From Bacteroidales bacterium (lineage in GTDB: Bacteria > Bacteroidota > Bacteroidia > Bacteroidales > P3): a stretch of 47,416 nt of DNA. Every line of letters begins with the position of its first letter. Positions within the stretch are counted from its first letter, which is position 1. Made by a program: the position numbers and the translations under genes. A model generated the notes under the pieces. It did not search any database and was not told the DNA's origin. It saw nothing but the letters and a program-made list of their open reading frames with translations. Where the stretch lies: NCBI GenBank assembly GCA_031272245.1, contig JAISUE010000020.1, positions 1-47,416 of the forward strand. Reading direction: 5' to 3'. This document shows, one piece after another, positions 44,547 to 47,416 of this stretch.

Positions 44547-44668
44547 TATTATATGGTTATAAATTATCATTATCAAACGCTAAAAATCTTCTTTTATTAT
44601 TATTAAAACAAAGATTTAGAAGATAAAAACACTATTTTATAACAGAAAAACAGTGATATTTTAACCTA

Positions 44669-44698
44669 TTTGCATTTTTTATCTTTTTTTTACTTTTG
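44669..44698 (+). promoter_or_regulatory. Promoter of serA
   Basis: TTTG at 44669-44672, 18 nt, then TACTTTTG at 44691-44698. The serA ATG lies 51 nt downstream of the -7 box. Confidence 0.75.
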
Positions 44699-44749
44699 CA
44701 ATCTCTTTTAAGAGTAAAAATTATTTAATAAATACAAAAACAAACAACT

Positions 44750-45670
44750 ATGACAAAAGTTTTAGTAGCAACAGATAAGCCTTTTTCAACTATAGCCGTT
44801 AATGGTATAAGAAAAATAGTAGAAGATGCAGGCTTTGAATTTGCTTTATTGGAAAAATATACAGATGTTAAAGACTTCCTTGAAGCCGTTTCTGATGTTG
44901 ATGCTTTAATTGTACGCAGCGATAAAGTAACAAAGGAAGTAATAGATTCTGCAAAGAATCTGAAAATCGTAGTACGTGCAGGTGCAGGATATGACAACAT
45001 AGATCTTGACGCTTGTTCTGCAAGAGGTATTGTAGCCATGAATACACCCGGGCAAAATTCTAATGCAGTTGCAGAATTAGCTATTGGATTTATGATTTAT
45101 ATGGCTCGCACATGTTTTACTCCTGCAACAGGAAGCGAATTGTATGGTAAACGTTTAGGTATTCACGCTTATGGTAATGTCGGACGTCTTGTTGCACAAA
45201 AAGCAAAAGCCATGGGAATGGAAGTTATGGCATTTGACCCATTTGTTTCTGTCGACATAATAACAAAAGACGGAGTTAAAGTGGCAAATACTGTTGAAGC
45301 ATTATATGAAAACAGTGATTATTTATCTTTGCACATACCTTCAACATCTGAAACAAAACAATCTATAAATTACTCTTTACTTTCCCGTATGCCAAAAGGA
45401 GCTTGTTTAGTAAACACGGCAAGAAAAGAAGTGATAAATGAAGCTGATATGGCAAAATTACTTGCGGAACGCAATGATTTTAAATATATTACCGATATAT
45501 CAGCGGACAATAACACCGAACTTACAACCTTTGCTCCTCGTTATTTTGCTACTCCAAAAAAAATGGGGGCTCAAACAAATGAAGCAAATGTTAATGCAGG
45601 ACTTGCTGCGGCGAAACAAATAGTAGAATTTATTAAAAATGGAGTTACTAAATTTCAAGTAAATAAATAA
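44750..45670 (+). CDS. serA: D-3-phosphoglycerate dehydrogenase, type III (K form)
   Basis: This 306-residue D-2-hydroxyacid dehydrogenase is the short type without regulatory ACT or ASB domains. The N-terminal substrate domain has VRAGAGYDNIDLDAC near residue 75. The NAD-binding fold has GIHAYGNVGR near 138. LVNTARKEVI near 222 carries the catalytic Arg. The usual catalytic PHxG motif is replaced by TPKKMGAQT near 267, the lysine variant described for type IIIK enzymes. It opens serine synthesis by oxidising 3-phosphoglycerate. serC, which is often adjacent in Bacteroides, is not here. Confidence 0.88.
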   Translation: MTKVLVATDKPFSTIAVNGIRKIVEDAGFEFALLEKYTDVKDFLEAVSDVDALIVRSDKVTKEVIDSAKNLKIVVRAGAGYDNIDLDACSARGIVAMNTPGQNSNAVAELAIGFMIYMARTCFTPATGSELYGKRLGIHAYGNVGRLVAQKAKAMGMEVMAFDPFVSVDIITKDGVKVANTVEALYENSDYLSLHIPSTSETKQSINYSLLSRMPKGACLVNTARKEVINEADMAKLLAERNDFKYITDISADNNTELTTFAPRYFATPKKMGAQTNEANVNAGLAAAKQIVEFIKNGVTKFQVNK

Positions 45671-45707
45671 TAAAGATACTACATTAAAATTAGAGTATTA
45701 TAACACA

Positions 45708-45743
45708 AAAGTATATGTAAAAATTTTTACATATACTTTTTTT
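45708..45743 (+). terminator. Intrinsic terminator of serA
   Basis: AAGTATATGTAAAAA and TTTTTACATATACTT form a long AT-rich stem with a T run on the plus strand. Confidence 0.75.
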
Positions 45744-45795
45744 ATTGTCCAATCACTAAATAAATTAATCAAGTATTTTATTAAAATAAAAAATG

Positions 45796-45803
45796 TATTT
45801 TTG
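45796..45803 (+). promoter_or_regulatory. -7 element of the DUF3127 gene
   Basis: TATTTTTG lies 40 nt upstream of the ATG at 45844 and overlaps the ORF-track start at 45793, ruling that start out. Confidence 0.75.
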
Positions 45804-45843
45804 CAACTTCAAAGAATTGTTAATTAACATAATAATTAAGAAT

Positions 45844-46299
45844 ATGGAAATTATAGGAAAATTAATCAAGATTTTGCCTGAACAAAGTGGGCAAACAGAC
45901 AGAGGAACTTGGATTAGAGGAGGTTTTGTTATAGAAACCGAAGAACAGTTTCCTCGTCAGGTAGCATTTACTCTTTTCGGAGAAGATAGAGTTAAAGCTA
46001 TTCATTCAATAAATGTTGGAAATCAAATAAGAGTCAGTTTTTCTCCTGAGTCAAGAGAATTTAATGAACGTTGGTATACAGATTTGCGGTGTTTCAAAAT
46101 AGAAACTTTCAATCCTGTAGTAGGAGCTGATTTTTCACAAAACAGCAGCAATGGATCTTTTGTTCAAAATTCTCAATATCCTGTTAACAATGTTGCCGAT
46201 ACTCAGAACAATAACATAGCTCCTGCTCCTTCTACTCCTGTGCAAGAGGCAGGTAATTTTAATCAGCAGGCAACAGAAGATGACGATTTACCTTTTTAA
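45844..46299 (+). CDS. DUF3127 protein with SSB-like acidic C-terminal tip
   Basis: From the ATG at 45844 the product has 151 residues. Residues 1-90 form a DUF3127 domain, which looks like an OB-fold: MEIIGKLIKILPEQSG, then WIRGGFVIETEEQFPRQVAF, then VKAIHSINVGNQIRVSF. A disordered linker rich in Asn, Gln, Ser and Pro follows (about 97-142). The last residues are EDDDLPF, closely matching the DDDIPF tip by which single-stranded DNA-binding protein recruits repair and replication partners. It may bind single-stranded DNA or compete for SSB partners; this is inference from architecture. Confidence 0.82.
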   Translation: MEIIGKLIKILPEQSGQTDRGTWIRGGFVIETEEQFPRQVAFTLFGEDRVKAIHSINVGNQIRVSFSPESREFNERWYTDLRCFKIETFNPVVGADFSQNSSNGSFVQNSQYPVNNVADTQNNNIAPAPSTPVQEAGNFNQQATEDDDLPF

Positions 46300-46353
46300 T
46301 ATTTAATTTATTTCTCAAGGTTCATTCACAATATCATTACAACTATTTTTTCA

Positions 46354-47346
46354 ATGAAGAATATGAAAAAAACAGTAATAATAATTATAATAGCAAATCT
46401 TTTTTTATCTGTCGGTTGCGTTTCAAAAAAACAATACACTGAACTTGAAAATAAATATAAGAATGCAAAGAAAGATTTGCAAAACTGTCTTACTGAACGA
46501 CAAAATTTTGATAATGAAAACACTAAACTTTTAGATCGTATTGACGGAATAAAACAAAAGTATGTTTTGATACAAAATGAAAAGGAGGATTTGAAAAAAG
46601 ACAATGAACATTTAAATAATGTTAATAAAGACTTGAAAACTCAACTTGCAGATGTTAATAATCGCTTTGAGCAAGCTATTTCTTCAAAAGGTGCTGATAT
46701 GCAACGTTTAAATAATGAGTTAAATTCTGCACGGGAAGCTTTGAATAAAAGAGCAGAGGAATTAAATTCAAAAGAAGCAGAGTTAAGTTTGTTGCAAACG
46801 CAGTTCAAAGACAAGGAAGATGCTTATAATTCTTTACAAAAAGCATTAAATGATAAGGAGGCAGAGTTGGAAATGATTGAAAAAAAAATATCTTCTGCTC
46901 TTTTAGGCTTTACAAATAAAGGATTAAGTGTAGAAACAAAAGATGGGAAAGTTTATGTTTCAATGGAAGAAAAACTTTTATTTTCATCCGGAAGTTGGGA
47001 GATAAACTCTGAAGGTGCTGCTGCATTAAGAGAGATTTCTAATGTTTTGGCTCAAAATCCTGATATTAGTGTAATGGTTGAAGGGCATACGGATAATGTA
47101 CCTCTTAAAGGGAAAAATCAAATCAAAGATAATTGGGATTTATCTGTGATGCGTGCCACTTCTGTTGTAAAAATTTTATTGGAGAACAATAAAGTTTTAC
47201 CTTATCGTGTTATTCCATGTGGTCGTAGCGAATATTCGCCTGTTGCTGAAAATACAACATCTGATAATCGTGCAAAAAATCGGCGTACGGAAATAATACT
47301 GACACCAAAAGTAGATGAACTTTTGAATATAATTAAAAATAAATAG
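46354..47346 (+). CDS. OmpA-family lipoprotein with coiled coil
   Basis: This protein has 330 residues, or 327 from the ATG at 46363. The lipoprotein signal ends LFLSVGC (Cys 22). A coiled coil of about 150 residues follows (about 30-180), rich in Glu, Lys, Asn and Leu with a repeated Asn/Glu/Leu pattern. The C-terminal OmpA domain (about 200-320) has VEGHTDNVPLKG and NWDLSVMRATSVV, with the Asp and Arg that bind diaminopimelate in peptidoglycan. It tethers the outer membrane to the wall; mDAP specificity agrees with the DNPR motif in the MurE of this window. A terminator follows. Confidence 0.9.
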   Translation: MKNMKKTVIIIIIANLFLSVGCVSKKQYTELENKYKNAKKDLQNCLTERQNFDNENTKLLDRIDGIKQKYVLIQNEKEDLKKDNEHLNNVNKDLKTQLADVNNRFEQAISSKGADMQRLNNELNSAREALNKRAEELNSKEAELSLLQTQFKDKEDAYNSLQKALNDKEAELEMIEKKISSALLGFTNKGLSVETKDGKVYVSMEEKLLFSSGSWEINSEGAAALREISNVLAQNPDISVMVEGHTDNVPLKGKNQIKDNWDLSVMRATSVVKILLENNKVLPYRVIPCGRSEYSPVAENTTSDNRAKNRRTEIILTPKVDELLNIIKNK

Positions 47347-47390
47347 GCTTAAAAACAATTTTCAGAGCTATAAATTATTTACATACAAAA

Positions 47391-47416
47391 AGGGCGAGAA
47401 TTAAAACTCGCCCTTT
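47391..47416 (+). terminator. Intrinsic terminator of the OmpA-family gene, cut by the window edge
   Basis: GGGCGAG and CTCGCCC flank an 8-nt loop, and the T run begins before the window ends. Confidence 0.85.

Overview
The window is AT-rich bacterial chromosome that reads as a member of the Bacteroidales (Bacteroidetes). Four things support this. Nearly every gene start is preceded by the Bacteroidetes -7 promoter element TANNTTTG rather than a TATAAT box. Several secreted proteins end in type IX secretion (T9SS) sorting domains. The tmRNA tag is of the GENNYA type. The dcw (division and cell wall) cluster has the usual Bacteroidetes gene order. I cannot name a genus from the sequence alone.

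Layout. 1-2350 is an RNA-rich block: tRNA-Asp (+), then tatD, rpsT and tRNA-Glu (-), then tmRNA (+). The two tRNA promoters are an exact 51-bp inverted repeat. 2409-4268 holds cstA and mscL (-). 4701-7376 holds aspS and an AraC-type regulator (+). 7690-10146 encodes a large GLUG-repeat surface protein, followed by a 450-bp non-coding stretch with 21-bp tandem repeats and imperfect terminal inverted repeats. 10604-14101 holds mannose-1-phosphate guanylyltransferase, lysine 2,3-aminomutase (kamA) and a KamB-like reactivase subunit. 14286-16711 (-) is a compact unit of a ZapB-like coiled-coil protein, zapA, a probable 6S RNA and RNase Y. 17024-21465 (+) holds a GH92 alpha-mannosidase and a YfcC-type carrier. 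21585-23432 (-) is an Omp28-like T9SS cargo. 23789-25089 (+) is a MORN-repeat lipoprotein with an overlapping secreted partner.

25360-39767 (+) is the dcw cluster: mraZ, rsmH, ftsL, ftsI, murE, mraY, a murD-like relic, ftsW, murG, murC, ftsQ, ftsA and ftsZ. It should supply lipid II synthesis from UDP-MurNAc onward and the division ring. The rest is an M3 peptidase, a polyprenyl glycosylphosphotransferase with a lipoprotein (both -), then serA, a DUF3127 protein with an SSB-like acidic tail, and an OmpA-family lipoprotein (+).

The most interesting observation is inside the dcw cluster. The murD slot is occupied by an intact 182-codon reading frame that keeps only the C-terminal domain of MurD. 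The ATP-binding domain is gone and the recognisable C-domain motifs are altered, yet the frame is open and coupled to ftsW by a TAATG overlap. The FtsZ a few genes downstream is also unusually divergent in its nucleotide-binding loops. Together these suggest a remodelled division and cell-wall module, with glutamate addition supplied from elsewhere in the genome. No CRISPR array, insertion sequence, prophage or rRNA gene was seen.
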